Positions 36,879 through 46,409 are shown, counted from the first letter of the stretch. The stretch is DNA of 64,000 nt from Deltaproteobacteria bacterium (GCA_012517315.1 JAAYVE010000003.1:23123-87122); one strand, 5' to 3'. Made by a program: numbers and translations. The notes: generated by a model not told the origin, from the letters alone.

Positions 36879-38591
36879 ATGGAAGACATTCTGCGTTATG
36901 AATTGCGTCTGTCGGCGACACGGGCAGGAACGGGCCATTTTGCATGCCGTCCTGTTCCGGTGGGTACCCTTGAATCCAATCTCTCCATTCTTCGCCGATG
37001 TCCCATGGATGAATTCATGCACTCCCATGTTCTGGAAACCATCGGGGCGATGGAAATCGAAACGGTTCAGGGCTTGCTTGAAAACGCCAAGGGGTCCGAT
37101 CCTCTGTTGGAAGCCATCATCCTTGAGGCGGCAAATTCGTACGAAAAACTGGCACCTCTTCGGGAGGCGTTCGATGATGAGAAGGCCGCAAGGCTCCGCA
37201 GCCACAGTCCCCTCATCGTGATCAAATGGAGCCTTCTCAAGGATCGGGAGACCCATCAGGCCTGGATAGACATATTCGAGGCGAATATCTTCCAGCACCG
37301 GGAACTTCCACCTCCCCATAAGACCAGCCTCCCTTTCCCATTCCTCCCTGAGGAACTCTCCACCAAGGCGAAGCCTCCTGTTCACATTGGAGAGCTTTTC
37401 AGCCGAACGGCAGGGAAGCTCTCCGCCAAAAGGGAGAACATGCCCTCTGCAGGGGAGACCGCCAGACGAGCCCTGAAAGCGCTGAGAGAAGCCGGTGCCC
37501 TGGCAGGGGGAGAAATGAGGCACATGGCATCTCTCAGTCCGCATGGGTTTCACAGAAGATGGCGGTTCGGGATACGAGTGAGGAACGGCAGGCACGCCTT
37601 CACCTTTTCCGGAATCCAGACCGGCTATGGAAAGGGCCTCACCGCAGATGCGGCCAGGGCTTCCTATGCCATGGAGATTGTGGAACGGATCTCCGCATTG
37701 GCGAGTTTTGGTCCGGGGGGGGCCCTTGACTATGCGAGGGACTATCCCTTGGTGCACGCAAGCCTCTCCGGCCTGGCAGGTGCGGACAAACCTGCATTGG
37801 ATCCGAATCACCTGGGACTCGAGATCCCTTATAATGACGAACCTCTCCACTGGATGGAGGGCACTGAACGGGGCGACTCCGGGCTCAGGCCCATCCTTAT
37901 TCCCGCCCAAACCGCGTTCCTCTTCTGCAACCTGGACGAGGTGAACCTTTTCAGTGGACTGGGATCGACGGGATTTGCCTCCGGAAACACTCTGGAACAG
38001 GCCAAGCTGAACGCAGTGTTGGAGGTGCTCGAGCGGGACTGCGAAGCCACGACCCCTTACGACCCCGCTCACTGCTTTCGACTGGAATCTCGAGACCCGG
38101 TGGTGGGATCCATCCTTGCAAGCTGCAGGACAATGGGCCTCGGGGTGCAGTTTCAGGATCTCACCGGAGACTTGGGGATTCCCTGCTACAAGTGCTTCAT
38201 CAAGGAATACGGTGGACGCATCCTCAAGGGCACAGGAGCTCACCTGGACGGAAGAAAAGCGCTTCTCTCCGCTCTCATGGAAACCCCCCGCCCATACGCT
38301 CCAGCCCCCCGATCGACGGAGTTGCCTGAGGCACTCCCGGTCTTGCCGTTGGAGGAACTGCCCAACTTCAGCACGGGCGATCCCGGCCAGGATCTCGAAA
38401 TTCTCGAGACGTTGCTTCAGGCGAACGGTTTCCGCGTCGTCTATGTGGATCTCACACGCAGGGACCTGGGAATTCCCGTGGTGAGAGTCCTCATCCCGGG
38501 ATTGGAAATCATGGCCGATTTCGATCGTTATTCCCGGGTGAGTCCCCGGCTCTTTCTCAAATACTTACGCGCCTTTCCCTCTCTCAGCTGA
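36879..38591 (+). CDS. YcaO-domain protein, stand-alone
   Basis: The 570-residue protein has a C-terminal YcaO ATP-binding domain (about residues 200-540). The signature S-x3-E-x2-E-R is present as SYAMEIVER, followed by GLGSTGFASGNT and the second acidic helix VLEVLERD. YcaO enzymes use ATP to activate peptide-backbone amides (azoline or thioamide formation) or assist RimO-type methylthiolation. The first 170 residues are an N-terminal helical extension I do not recognise (LLEAIILEAANSYEKLAPL). No precursor peptide, TfuA, cyclodehydratase partner or McrA is nearby. Neighbours are engB and typA, both ribosome-linked GTPases, so a translation-related target is conceivable (inference). Confidence 0.88.
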   Translation: MEDILRYELRLSATRAGTGHFACRPVPVGTLESNLSILRRCPMDEFMHSHVLETIGAMEIETVQGLLENAKGSDPLLEAIILEAANSYEKLAPLREAFDDEKAARLRSHSPLIVIKWSLLKDRETHQAWIDIFEANIFQHRELPPPHKTSLPFPFLPEELSTKAKPPVHIGELFSRTAGKLSAKRENMPSAGETARRALKALREAGALAGGEMRHMASLSPHGFHRRWRFGIRVRNGRHAFTFSGIQTGYGKGLTADAARASYAMEIVERISALASFGPGGALDYARDYPLVHASLSGLAGADKPALDPNHLGLEIPYNDEPLHWMEGTERGDSGLRPILIPAQTAFLFCNLDEVNLFSGLGSTGFASGNTLEQAKLNAVLEVLERDCEATTPYDPAHCFRLESRDPVVGSILASCRTMGLGVQFQDLTGDLGIPCYKCFIKEYGGRILKGTGAHLDGRKALLSALMETPRPYAPAPRSTELPEALPVLPLEELPNFSTGDPGQDLEILETLLQANGFRVVYVDLTRRDLGIPVVRVLIPGLEIMADFDRYSRVSPRLFLKYLRAFPSLS

Positions 38592-38610
38592 AGACCATAG
38601 CCTCTGGCAT

Positions 38611-38635
38611 AGCGCTGTCGCCATGTAACAGCGCT
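38611..38635. terminator. intergenic hairpin between converging genes
   Basis: AGCGCTGT (38611-38618) and ACAGCGCT (38628-38635) form a perfect 8-bp stem with a 9-base loop in the 75-base gap between the YcaO and typA stops. There is no flanking T-run, so it may be a transcript-stabilising or bidirectional termination element. Confidence 0.4.
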
Positions 38636-38666
38636 CTCCCAGAAGAAAGGAAAGCCGCCAAACTCA

Positions 38667-40457
38667 TCAAGAGTTTCTGAGCTTTGTTTTCCGCAGGCGG
38701 ACGGACTTGGGCGTCACCTCTACCATCTCGTCCTCGTTGATGAATTCCATGGCCTGCTCGAGGGTGAACTGGCGGGGAGGGATGATGCGCAAGGCGTCAT
38801 CGGAGCCTGATGCCCGGATGTTGGTGAGTTTCTTTTCCTTGGTGATGTTGACATAAATGTCCTCCGAACGGGAGTTTTCGCCCACGATCATTCCACCGTA
38901 GACAGGATCCCCGGGGTTTACAAAAATGGTTCCCCGGGGCTGCAGGTGATGGATGGCATAGGTCACGGCCTTGCCTTCACGGTCGGAAACGAGGGCACCG
39001 TTGGGGCGGCCGGTGATTTCCCCCGCATACGGCGTGTGCCCGATGACCAGGGTATTCAGAATGCCGGTCCCTCGAGTATCCGTGAGAAACTGGTTACGGA
39101 AACCGATGAGGCCCCGGGTGGGAATCTGGAACTCCAAGCGCACACGGCCGAAGCCGTTATTGATCATCTTGGTCATCTGGCCCTTGCGGGACCCCATCAT
39201 TTCCGTCACGATCCCCACGTATTGTTCCGGTACGTCCACAACGGCCAGTTCAAGCGGCTCCACCGTCTGCCCTCCCATGGTGCGGCTGATGATTTTCGGT
39301 TTGGAGAGGGAGAGTTCAAAACCCTCCCTGCGCATGGTTTCCACCAGCACCGCCAACTGCATTTCCCCACGGGCGCTCACCCGGAAGGAGTCCCGGTTTT
39401 CCGCCTGCTCCGCCCGGATGCTCACGTTGTAGAGCATTTCCTTTTCCAGCCGTTCTTTGATGTGTCGGGAGGTGAGAAAACGGCCCTCCTTGCCCGCCAA
39501 GGGTGAAGTATTGACGGAAAAGACCATGGAAATAGTCGGCTCCTCCACGGTGATGGCGGGCAGGGGCCGTGGGTCGACCGGGTCGCCCAGAGTGTCCCCG
39601 ATGTAAATGTCGTGCACCCCGGCTACGGCCGCGATGTCCCCTGCTTCCACGACTTGTCGCTCCACCCGGTTGAGTCCCTCATAGGAATACACGACACTCA
39701 ATGCGGCCCTTCGGGGCGGCTCTCCAGGCTTGAGCAGGGCCGCTTCCTGGTTGTACCGGAGGGACCCGTTAACCACCTTTCCCACGGCGATCCGACCCAC
39801 GTAGTCGTTGTGCTGCAGGGTTGTGACCAGGAACTGCAGGGGCGCTTGAGGATCGAAGGTCGGCGGGGGAATGTGTTCCAGAATCGCCTCAAACAGGGGC
39901 ACCAAGTCCTTCCCTTGCCCCGAGGGCTCATTCAAGGCAATGCCGGCCTTGGCATTGGTGTAAAGCACGGGAAAATCCAGCTGCTCTTCGGTTGCGTCCA
40001 AGTCAATGAACAAGTCGTAGACTTCGTCCAGCACCTCCTTGATGCGCCTGTCCGGTCGATCGATCTTGTTGATCACGACTATGGGAGGGAGTCCCTTGGC
40101 CAGCGCTTTTCCCAGGACGAATCGCGTCTGGGGCAGGGGACCCTCCGTTGCGTCCACAAGGAGCATGACCCCATCCACCATGTTGAGTGTCCGTTCCACT
40201 TCCCCGCCGAAATCTGCATGGCCGGGCGTGTCCACAATGTTGATCTTCACGCCCCTGAATTCGATGGCCGTGTTCTTCGCCATGATGGTTATGCCCTTTT
40301 CCCTTTCGAGATCCAGGCTGTCCATGATCCGCTCATCCACTTGCTCATTCTCCCGGAAAACACCGCTTTGCCAGAGCATGGCATCCACGAGGGTCGTCTT
40401 CCCATGGTCCACGTGGGCGATGATGGCCAAGTTTCTCAGCTCTTGACGCTGCCTCAT
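38667..40457 (-). CDS. typA: ribosome-associated GTPase TypA/BipA
   Basis: Translational GTPase of 596 residues, related to EF-G, acting in ribosome assembly and stress responses. G1 is [10 protein letters not shown]3 is [17 protein letters not shown]4 is NKIDRPDRR. The C-terminal domain characteristic of TypA is present ([21 protein letters not shown]), and the protein ends in a Lys/Arg-rich tail ([11 protein letters not shown]). AGAGAGGACC precedes the ATG. Full length, no anomalies. It is convergent with the YcaO gene and divergent from korDABC. Confidence 0.97.
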   Translation of the reverse strand: MRQRQELRNLAIIAHVDHGKTTLVDAMLWQSGVFRENEQVDERIMDSLDLEREKGITIMAKNTAIEFRGVKINIVDTPGHADFGGEVERTLNMVDGVMLLVDATEGPLPQTRFVLGKALAKGLPPIVVINKIDRPDRRIKEVLDEVYDLFIDLDATEEQLDFPVLYTNAKAGIALNEPSGQGKDLVPLFEAILEHIPPPTFDPQAPLQFLVTTLQHNDYVGRIAVGKVVNGSLRYNQEAALLKPGEPPRRAALSVVYSYEGLNRVERQVVEAGDIAAVAGVHDIYIGDTLGDPVDPRPLPAITVEEPTISMVFSVNTSPLAGKEGRFLTSRHIKERLEKEMLYNVSIRAEQAENRDSFRVSARGEMQLAVLVETMRREGFELSLSKPKIISRTMGGQTVEPLELAVVDVPEQYVGIVTEMMGSRKGQMTKMINNGFGRVRLEFQIPTRGLIGFRNQFLTDTRGTGILNTLVIGHTPYAGEITGRPNGALVSDREGKAVTYAIHHLQPRGTIFVNPGDPVYGGMIVGENSRSEDIYVNITKEKKLTNIRASGSDDALRIIPPRQFTLEQAMEFINEDEMVEVTPKSVRLRKTKLRNS

Positions 40458-40652
40458 GCTGGTCCTCTCTCAGTCGGATCAGGCGTGCGCCGTGAAAAGC
40501 CCCTCCCGGCAGAACCCCTGTCAGGGCCTCTCTCCCCCATTCTCAGGGGCGGCATATCAGCCAACAAAGGGAGCCTCGCGGGAGGGGGACGCATCGCGCC
40601 TGTCAATATCTCACGTGAATTGAAACGGCCTCAGACCGATGCAAAGTTTGTG

Positions 40653-40682
40653 ATCATGATCCAACGGCACTTCCCTTGTCAA
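40653..40682 (-). promoter_or_regulatory. possible promoter for typA
   Basis: Minus-strand TTGACA (40677-40682) and CATGAT (40653-40658) with an 18-base spacer, about 195 bases upstream of typA. It lies in the 450-base divergent gap (40458-40907) that also holds the putative kor promoter and otherwise shows no gene. Confidence 0.25.
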
Positions 40683-40783
40683 CAGGCAGATGAGGTGCAC
40701 GAGGGAGGAGCCGTTTTCATCCGTCCGGCCGGGCCAAGCGTACGGAAGGAGCAGGACTGCTTTCCGGCGGCAATACATGCAAC

Positions 40784-40813
40784 TTGACACTTTCCGCTCA
40801 TTGAAGGCAAAAT
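40784..40813 (+). promoter_or_regulatory. putative promoter of the kor operon
   Basis: TTGACA (40784-40789), a perfect -35 match, and CAAAAT (40808-40813) with an 18-base spacer, about 95 bases upstream of the korD start. Confidence 0.4.
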
Positions 40814-40907
40814 CATGGGGAAAATGCAGAGCGTTCCCCACGCCGCCGGTGCGAAGGCCGCCGAGAGCTCTGCGACCAGACATCCCTTGAGACCCCAAGG
40901 AAGATGC

Positions 40908-41234
40908 ATGAAACCAAAGGCTCCCAAAAAACAGGCCAATGCCCGTGAGGCCCCAGCCAAACCGGTATCCCAGGGGGTGGCACCGGATTCGGAGCTCCCG
41001 ATCAAAGAAAAGAAGCGTTTCGAGATCGACATCTTCAGGGGATGGTGCAAGTCCTGCGGAATCTGTGCGGCGTTCTGCCCCAGGGAATGCATTCGTCTCG
41101 ACGAAAATGGATCCCCTTACGTGGAAGATGCGGACCGATGCACCGGCTGCGGCTGGTGCGAACTGCACTGCCCCGATTTCGCCATCAGCGTTCACGAGCG
41201 AAAGCCCAAGAAGGTCGAACCGCCTGAAGATTGA
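40908..41234 (+). CDS. korD: 2-oxoacid:ferredoxin oxidoreductase delta subunit (2x 4Fe-4S)
   Basis: The 108-residue ferredoxin-like subunit has two 4Fe-4S motifs: CKSCGICAAFCP near residue 53 and CTGCGWCELHCP near residue 82. It passes electrons from the thiamine-diphosphate site to external ferredoxin. The first 40 residues are a Lys/Ala/Pro-rich leader not usual for KorD. I start it at the ATG at 40908, with GGAAG upstream; the frame is open back to 40815. It is the first gene of the order delta-alpha-beta-gamma. Confidence 0.88.
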   Translation: MKPKAPKKQANAREAPAKPVSQGVAPDSELPIKEKKRFEIDIFRGWCKSCGICAAFCPRECIRLDENGSPYVEDADRCTGCGWCELHCPDFAISVHERKPKKVEPPED

Positions 41235-41356
41235 TTTCCGCTCATGTCTCCCGGTTTTTCCCGCCCCGGTCCCGACCGGGATGAACGAACGGGGCGCCGG
41301 CGTTGGATAACGGCTCTGCGGAGGGCCCGCTTGCGAATGCAGAGGAGGAATGATCT

Positions 41357-42502
41357 GTGAATCCCGTCAGGAGTCCCGGACGTCAACTGCTCCTCCAGGG
41401 AAATGAAGCCATTGTCGAAGGGGCTCTTGCAGCGGGTTGCCGCTTCTTTGCAGGCTATCCCATCACCCCGGCGACGGAAATCAGCGAAGCCATGTCGGTA
41501 CGCCTCCCCGCGGAAGATGGAACCTTCATCCAGATGGAGGACGAAATCGCCAGTCTCGGGGCCGTCATCGGCGCGTCCCTCGCTGGGGTGAAATCCATGA
41601 CGGCCACGAGCGGCCCGGGGTTTTCGCTCATGCAGGAAAACCTCGGATTCGCCTGCGTCGCCGAAGTCCCCTGCGTCATCGTGGATGTGATGCGCGCCGG
41701 ACCCTCCACGGGGCTTCCCACCAACGTGAGCCAGGGGGACGTGATGCAGGCCCGCTGGGGCACCCATGGTGACCACCCCATCATTGTTCTCGCCGTGTCC
41801 ACGACCCAGGACTGCTTCAGTATCACGGTCAAGGCGTTCAACCTCTCCGAAAAATACCGCACACCGGTGATCATTCTCGCCGACGAAGTGGTCGCCCATA
41901 CACGAGAGAAAATCTCCTTACCCCACCCTGAAGAACTGGAAGTGGTGGATCGCCTGCGCCCCAACATGCCCCCTGAATGGTACGTACCTTATGAAGACAA
42001 TACGCGGGGAGTCCCCGCCATGGGCATTTTCGGAGACGGTTACCGTTACCACGTGACGGGACTGATCCATGACGTGCGCGGATTCCCCACTCAGCGGCCG
42101 GATGAAATCGTTCCCTTCATGAATCGCATCTTCAGGAAGATCAACCAGCATTTTTTCGAAATTCAAATGATCGATGTGGAATCCCTCGACGATGCAGAGG
42201 TGGTGGTCATCGCCTACGGATGCGTGGCCCGTTCAGCCAGGCGGGCCGTCCGGGATGCAAGGGCCGTTGGAGTCAAGGCCGGGCTCCTGCAGCTCATCAC
42301 CCTTTGGCCTTTCCCGCGGGAATGCGTCGAACCGGTCCTTCGGCGAGTGCGAGCCGTGCTGGTTCCTGAATTGAACATGGGGCAGGTGTCCCGGGAAGTG
42401 AAACGGGTCAACCAGGGTGTGACACGGGTGGAGACCATCAACCGCATTGACGGGAGCCTCATCACCCCCAAGGAGATCCTCACCAGGCTGATGAAGGTTT
42501 GA
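41357..42502 (+). CDS. korA: 2-oxoacid:ferredoxin oxidoreductase alpha subunit
   Basis: The 381-residue subunit carries the pyrimidine-binding and domain II parts of the enzyme. It begins with GNEAIVEGALAAGCRFFAGYPITPATEI, the family hallmark, and continues with the TSGPGFSLMQENLGFA block and a C-terminal transketolase-like domain ending NRIDGSLITPKEIL. With korD, korB and korC it likely forms an alpha-beta-gamma-delta enzyme that oxidises 2-oxoglutarate (or another 2-oxoacid) to the acyl-CoA and reduced ferredoxin. In sulfate reducers such enzymes usually serve the TCA cycle or amino acid degradation. Substrate specificity is not provable here. Confidence 0.92.
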   Translation: MNPVRSPGRQLLLQGNEAIVEGALAAGCRFFAGYPITPATEISEAMSVRLPAEDGTFIQMEDEIASLGAVIGASLAGVKSMTATSGPGFSLMQENLGFACVAEVPCVIVDVMRAGPSTGLPTNVSQGDVMQARWGTHGDHPIIVLAVSTTQDCFSITVKAFNLSEKYRTPVIILADEVVAHTREKISLPHPEELEVVDRLRPNMPPEWYVPYEDNTRGVPAMGIFGDGYRYHVTGLIHDVRGFPTQRPDEIVPFMNRIFRKINQHFFEIQMIDVESLDDAEVVVIAYGCVARSARRAVRDARAVGVKAGLLQLITLWPFPRECVEPVLRRVRAVLVPELNMGQVSREVKRVNQGVTRVETINRIDGSLITPKEILTRLMKV

Positions 42503-42693
42503 GGGCGGCGGACACTGTCATTTTCATGGGATGCCCCGCTCCGGTAGACCCGCGGATCCCCCAGCGGCGCCGCCAAAGGTACCGGAGGGGTACCTTATGG
42601 AAGTGGGAGAATGACTGCGTCATTGTCGGTCGGGTCTCGGTTTTGGGAAAAAATGCCACCGGGGGTGATTCCCCGAAAGGATGAGTGTGCAAC

Positions 42694-43539
42694 ATGGCAG
42701 AGGTCACCAAGCTGATCCACGAGTACCTGAGGCACGACAAGAAGTTTCCCCATGTGTGGTGCCCAGGGTGCGGAAACGGGATTCTCCTGGGATCCCTCAT
42801 CAGGGCCATCGACCGGACCGGTTTTGAGAAGGACGACATCGTGGTGGTCTCCGGCATCGGGTGCTCCGGGCGCATTTCCGTTTACGTGGATTTCAACACG
42901 CTCCATACCACCCACGGACGGGCCCTCACCTTCGCGACGGGGATCAAGCTTGCCAAGCCGAAGCTACAGGTGATCGTCATCATGGGAGACGGGGATGCCA
43001 CCGCCATCGGCGGCAACCACTTCATTCACGCGGCCAGGCGCAATCTCAACCTGACGGCGATCATCGTGAACAACAGCATCTACGGCATGACCGGCGGCCA
43101 ATACTCTCCCACCACCCCCTATGGATCTTTCGCCACAACCGCCCTTTATGGCAATATAGAACATGCTTTTTCCATCGCTGAGTTAGCCATGATGGCGGGG
43201 GCAAGCATGGTTTCCCGCTGTACCGTCTACCACGCCAACCTCCTGGACGAACTCATCACCAATGCCATTTTGAAGCGCGGGTTTTCGGTGGTGGAGGTGA
43301 TCAGTCACTGCCACACCCAATATGGCCGCAGAAATAAGCAGGGGGGAGCGGTGGAAATGCTCCGGTGGCAGAAGGAATCGGCGGTGCGCGTGGACAAGGC
43401 CGCGACCATGACCGAGGACGAACTCCGTGGGAAATTCACCATCGGGATTCTTTGCGACCGGGATCTCCCCATATACACCCAGGAATACCGGAGGATACGC
43501 GAAGCCGCCAAGGCTGCGCTTTCCGCAGAACGGCAGTGA
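42694..43539 (+). CDS. korB: 2-oxoacid:ferredoxin oxidoreductase beta subunit
   Basis: The 281-residue thiamine-diphosphate-binding subunit has the signature GDGDATAIGGNHFIHAARR followed by VNNSIYGMTGGQYSPTTP. The N-terminal WCPGCGNGI Cys pair and a further Cys (GIGCSGR) match cluster-ligating positions of KorB. The start is taken at ATG 42694, with GAAAGGATGAG upstream; a GTG three codons earlier is also open. It lies 191 bases after korA with no gene between. Confidence 0.93.
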   Translation: MAEVTKLIHEYLRHDKKFPHVWCPGCGNGILLGSLIRAIDRTGFEKDDIVVVSGIGCSGRISVYVDFNTLHTTHGRALTFATGIKLAKPKLQVIVIMGDGDATAIGGNHFIHAARRNLNLTAIIVNNSIYGMTGGQYSPTTPYGSFATTALYGNIEHAFSIAELAMMAGASMVSRCTVYHANLLDELITNAILKRGFSVVEVISHCHTQYGRRNKQGGAVEMLRWQKESAVRVDKAATMTEDELRGKFTIGILCDRDLPIYTQEYRRIREAAKAALSAERQ

Positions 43540-43652
43540 TGGACGGCCTGCCCACCTGGCGGGTGCCCACTTCTGGCCGGAAACTGGACGCATGGGTACA
43601 ATAAATGTGATCGGTGCCTGAGACTGAGAATTCAAAAAGCAGCGAGGAAGCC

Positions 43653-44198
43653 ATGGGGCGCTACGAAGTCCGACTGGGTGGATCGGGTGGCCAGGGGATC
43701 ATTCTGGCCGGAGTCATACTGGCGGAGGCCGCCGGTATCTATGACGGCAAGTATGTCTGCCAGACCCAGAGCTACGGACCCGAAGCGAGAGGTGGAGCGA
43801 GCAAGGCGGAAGTCGTCATCAGCAACGAGGAAATCGACTACCCCAAGGCCATCAAGCCCGACGTCCTCCTGGCCATGAACCAGAAATCCTGCGACACATA
43901 CTTGTTTGACCTGAAACCCAAGGGACTTCTCATCGTCGATTCCACCTTCGTGAAACAACTGCCCACCTCCATGGCCCTGCCCATTCCCTTCACCCAAATG
44001 GCAAGGGACAGGTTCGGCCGGGAAATTGTGGCGAACATCATCGCCCTGGGAGCACTCGCCACTCTGACGGGGGTGGTCTCTCTGAAAAGTCTCGAAGCCG
44101 CCGTTCTGCACCGCTTGCCTCCCTCCAGCGCGGAGATGAATAAGGAAGCCCTCTTAGTCGGCATCGAAGCAGCCAAGAACATCTTGCACAGGAAGTGA
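43653..44198 (+). CDS. korC: 2-oxoacid:ferredoxin oxidoreductase gamma subunit
   Basis: The 181-residue catalytic-domain subunit has the family start RLGGSGGQGIILAGVILAEAAG and the SYGPEARGGASKAEVVIS loop that contacts coenzyme A. Start chosen at ATG 43653 (GAGGAA just upstream); a GTG at 43614 would add 13 polar residues. It completes the korDABC operon and is followed 11 bases later by surE. Confidence 0.92.
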   Translation: MGRYEVRLGGSGGQGIILAGVILAEAAGIYDGKYVCQTQSYGPEARGGASKAEVVISNEEIDYPKAIKPDVLLAMNQKSCDTYLFDLKPKGLLIVDSTFVKQLPTSMALPIPFTQMARDRFGREIVANIIALGALATLTGVVSLKSLEAAVLHRLPPSSAEMNKEALLVGIEAAKNILHRK

Positions 44199-44209
44199 TT
44201 TCATCCCCA

Positions 44210-44965
44210 ATGCGTGTGCTTTTGACCAACGACGACGGCATCTTTTCCAAGGGCATCGAAGCTCTTTACTTCGCCCTCAGCCAGGAACACGAGGTCACCG
44301 TTGTGGCCCCCGAGACGGAACAGAGCGCAGTGGGACACGCCATCACCTGGCTCGACCCGCTCAAGGTCATCCCCATTCAGAGAAACGGAAGCTTCTTTGG
44401 ATACGCTCTCAGCGGCACCCCTGCGGACTGCGCCAAGATCGGCATCCTGGAGCTGATGAAACCGCCTCCTGATGTGGTGGTCTCAGGAATCAATATGGGG
44501 GCCAATGTGGGGGTCAACGTCATATATTCCGGGACGGTCTCCGCAGCCACTGAGGCGGCCCTCCTGGGGGTGCCTTCCGTCGCCGTTTCCATCGATTCCT
44601 TCAAGACCACGGACTTCTCTGCAGCCACCCGGTTCATCCCAAGACTCCTCCGGGTGTTGCAGGAAAAGAAACTGCCGAGAGGGGTTTCCCTCAATGTCAA
44701 CGTGCCCAACATCCCTTGGGAAGAGGTGAGAGGGGTGAAGATCACCCATCAGGGCAGGCTCCAGTGCGTGGAGAGCTATGACCGGCGCATGGATCCCCGC
44801 ATGCACGTGTACTATTGGCTGACCAATACGGACATCCTGCACGACCCCGACCCGGATGCGGATTCCACCGCCATCTCCGACCATTACATCTCGGTCACTC
44901 CCATACACCATGACCTCACACGCCATGATATTCTCCAGGAAATGAGAGAATGGAAGCTGCCCTAG
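44210..44965 (+). CDS. surE: 5'/3'-nucleotidase SurE
   Basis: The 251-residue metal-dependent phosphatase acts on nucleoside monophosphates. The active-site start is RVLLTNDDGIFSKGI (Asp-Asp ligands), with VAPETEQSAVGHAIT, SGTPADCAKIG, SGINMGANVGVNVIYSGTVSAATEA (Asn ligand) and a full C-terminal domain. ATG 44210 is preferred over the GTG at 44195. It probably lies at the end of the kor transcript. Its role in that context is unclear. Confidence 0.93.
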   Translation: MRVLLTNDDGIFSKGIEALYFALSQEHEVTVVAPETEQSAVGHAITWLDPLKVIPIQRNGSFFGYALSGTPADCAKIGILELMKPPPDVVVSGINMGANVGVNVIYSGTVSAATEAALLGVPSVAVSIDSFKTTDFSAATRFIPRLLRVLQEKKLPRGVSLNVNVPNIPWEEVRGVKITHQGRLQCVESYDRRMDPRMHVYYWLTNTDILHDPDPDADSTAISDHYISVTPIHHDLTRHDILQEMREWKLP

Positions 44966-45146
44966 ACTCCCCGCATCAGGAAAACTCGACTCGTCCCGGC
45001 TTTCTTCCGGATGGATTCGTTTGCCGCCGTCCAGCCGACCCCTGGTCCATTCAGCCTCCCATATGCGCCGGGATCATCCTGAGCATCTCCAGCCCCAGTC
45101 GCCGAAACCCCTTTCCAAATTCTCCTGCCTGGAGTCTGTAACGTTT

Positions 45147-45386
45147 ATGGAAAAAAGGTTCTGCCGATTTCATCCGGACAGGGAAGCGGTCGTCTCTTGC
45201 GGGAAACATGAATGGGGCTACTGCGAACAATGCCTCGACTCCTGTCGCGCCTGCACCGATCCTGAACTGTATTGCCGGCACAGGACATCCTGTATCATTT
45301 GGGAGATGTGCCGCACGACGGTCCGGCGGCGGAAAAGGGAGTCCGGGAAGAACGGCCGCGGCGATGCAAGGGAGCAATGTCCATAG
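45147..45386 (+). CDS. small Cys/His-rich protein, B-box-like zinc finger
   Basis: The 79-residue protein has ten Cys and several His in finger-like spacing: CRFHPD, SCGKHEW, YCEQCLDSCRAC, YCRHRTSC and WEMC, ending in a basic tail. The first half resembles a B-box-type zinc-binding fold. I do not know a function. A GGAG lies 12 bases before the ATG. Part of the same protein (C-R-H-R-T-S-C-I-I-W and the following Cys) recurs as a fragment at 57416-57559, which supports this being a real coding sequence. It converges on the 4Fe-4S protein gene of the redox operon. Confidence 0.65.
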   Translation: MEKRFCRFHPDREAVVSCGKHEWGYCEQCLDSCRACTDPELYCRHRTSCIIWEMCRTTVRRRKRESGKNGRGDAREQCP

Positions 45387-45531
45387 AGCCGTGTCACCCC
45401 TCCCCGTCTACGGGGGGCCACGGACCCGGTTGAGACTGTCCGCTCATCATCCGTTCCCGGCCTTTTTCGGGGAGCCTTTCCTCGATGATCGCCCGCCATC
45501 GGGGAAACGAAGCCCGTGCCCAATGGAGCGG

Positions 45532-45573
45532 TGTTCCGCCAAACGTGGCCTTCCTCCGGAAGGGCGCGGAACA
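45532..45573. repeat. nested inverted repeat in convergent intergenic region
   Basis: TGTTCCGC (45532-45539) pairs with GCGGAACA (45566-45573), and within it CCTTCC (45549-45554) pairs with GGAAGG (45558-45563). It lies in the 231-base gap between converging genes and could fold on either strand as a termination or RNA-processing element. Confidence 0.35.
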
Positions 45574-45617
45574 TTTCGATTCCACCACTGCATCGGTCGG
45601 CGGATTCCACCGGCGGG

Positions 45618-46409
45618 TCATCGATCGTTGAGAGGGAGTACAAGCTCTTCTCCGAGGAGAGTGAATGGAGATTTGTCGCCCGGCCCCCCCGTTTTGTAGG
45701 CGAAGATGCCCTCCACCAAGTCGTTGACCTTCTTATAGAGGGCCCTTAGGGGGATCCTGGCCGGGCAGACCTCCTCGCACAGGCCGCAATCGATGCAGCG
45801 GCCCGCCATGTGCACCGCCCTCACCAGATGGAAGGAATTGTCAGGGGGCAGCTTACCGGCGGGAATCAAATCCACATGCTCGAGGCTGCATTCGGTGCAA
45901 AAACAGACGGGGCAGACATCTCGGCATCCGTGGCAATGGATGCACCGATTGAGCTGCTTCAGCCACCAGTCGAGTCGGACCTCTCTCTTCATGGCATCCA
46001 GCTCTGCGACCCTCCTGCTTTCCCTTATCGGTTCGCAGGCGGTCCCATAATCCAACTGATCGGGGTAGGGCTTCCAGCATTCGCAATGCTCCGCAAGATT
46101 CTCGTCACAGGCCTGGCCCACGATCACCAAGCGTTGCGGATTGATCTGCCTCCATTTGACTAATTCCCTGACAGCACGCTCTTCACAGCCCCGGACCAGA
46201 ATGCCAAGGTTGGCATGCGGGTTCTTGCGCACTTCCGCCAAGAGCAGCTTGACGACAGGGTATCTCGCGCCGTTTGGCTCCCAAGGCTCGAGTTCGGCCG
46301 CATTCTCACGGGTGAACATCCAGGGAAGCAGGAAACCCTGTACGGCCTTGTAAGCGAGGACTTTGTCCACCGCACCTTCTTCGAGGATTTGCTTGATTCG
46401 CGTATTCAT
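45618..46409 (-). CDS. 4Fe-4S dicluster protein with FrhB-like N-terminal domain
   Basis: The 263-residue soluble protein has an N-terminal part (ILVRGCEERAVRELVKW and RLVIVGQACDENLAEHC) resembling the N-terminal domain of F420-hydrogenase/dehydrogenase beta subunits. Cys-rich segments follow: CIHCHGCRDVCPVCFCTEC near residue 153 and CIDCGLCEEVCP near residue 207, enough for two or three 4Fe-4S clusters. It is the last gene of the redox operon, 66 bases after mvhD. It is probably an electron-transfer subunit linking MvhD/HdrA to a partner outside the window. No F420- or FAD-binding motif is evident. Similar subunits accompany hdrA-mvhD clusters in sulfate reducers, but the exact family is uncertain. 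Confidence 0.8.
   Translation of the reverse strand: MNTRIKQILEEGAVDKVLAYKAVQGFLLPWMFTRENAAELEPWEPNGARYPVVKLLLAEVRKNPHANLGILVRGCEERAVRELVKWRQINPQRLVIVGQACDENLAEHCECWKPYPDQLDYGTACEPIRESRRVAELDAMKREVRLDWWLKQLNRCIHCHGCRDVCPVCFCTECSLEHVDLIPAGKLPPDNSFHLVRAVHMAGRCIDCGLCEEVCPARIPLRALYKKVNDLVEGIFAYKTGGPGDKSPFTLLGEELVLPLNDR

Noticed and set aside
39612..40787. A 391-codon plus-strand open frame
   Set aside because: Mirror of typA on the opposite strand, with His/Val/Pro-rich composition typical of antisense frames.
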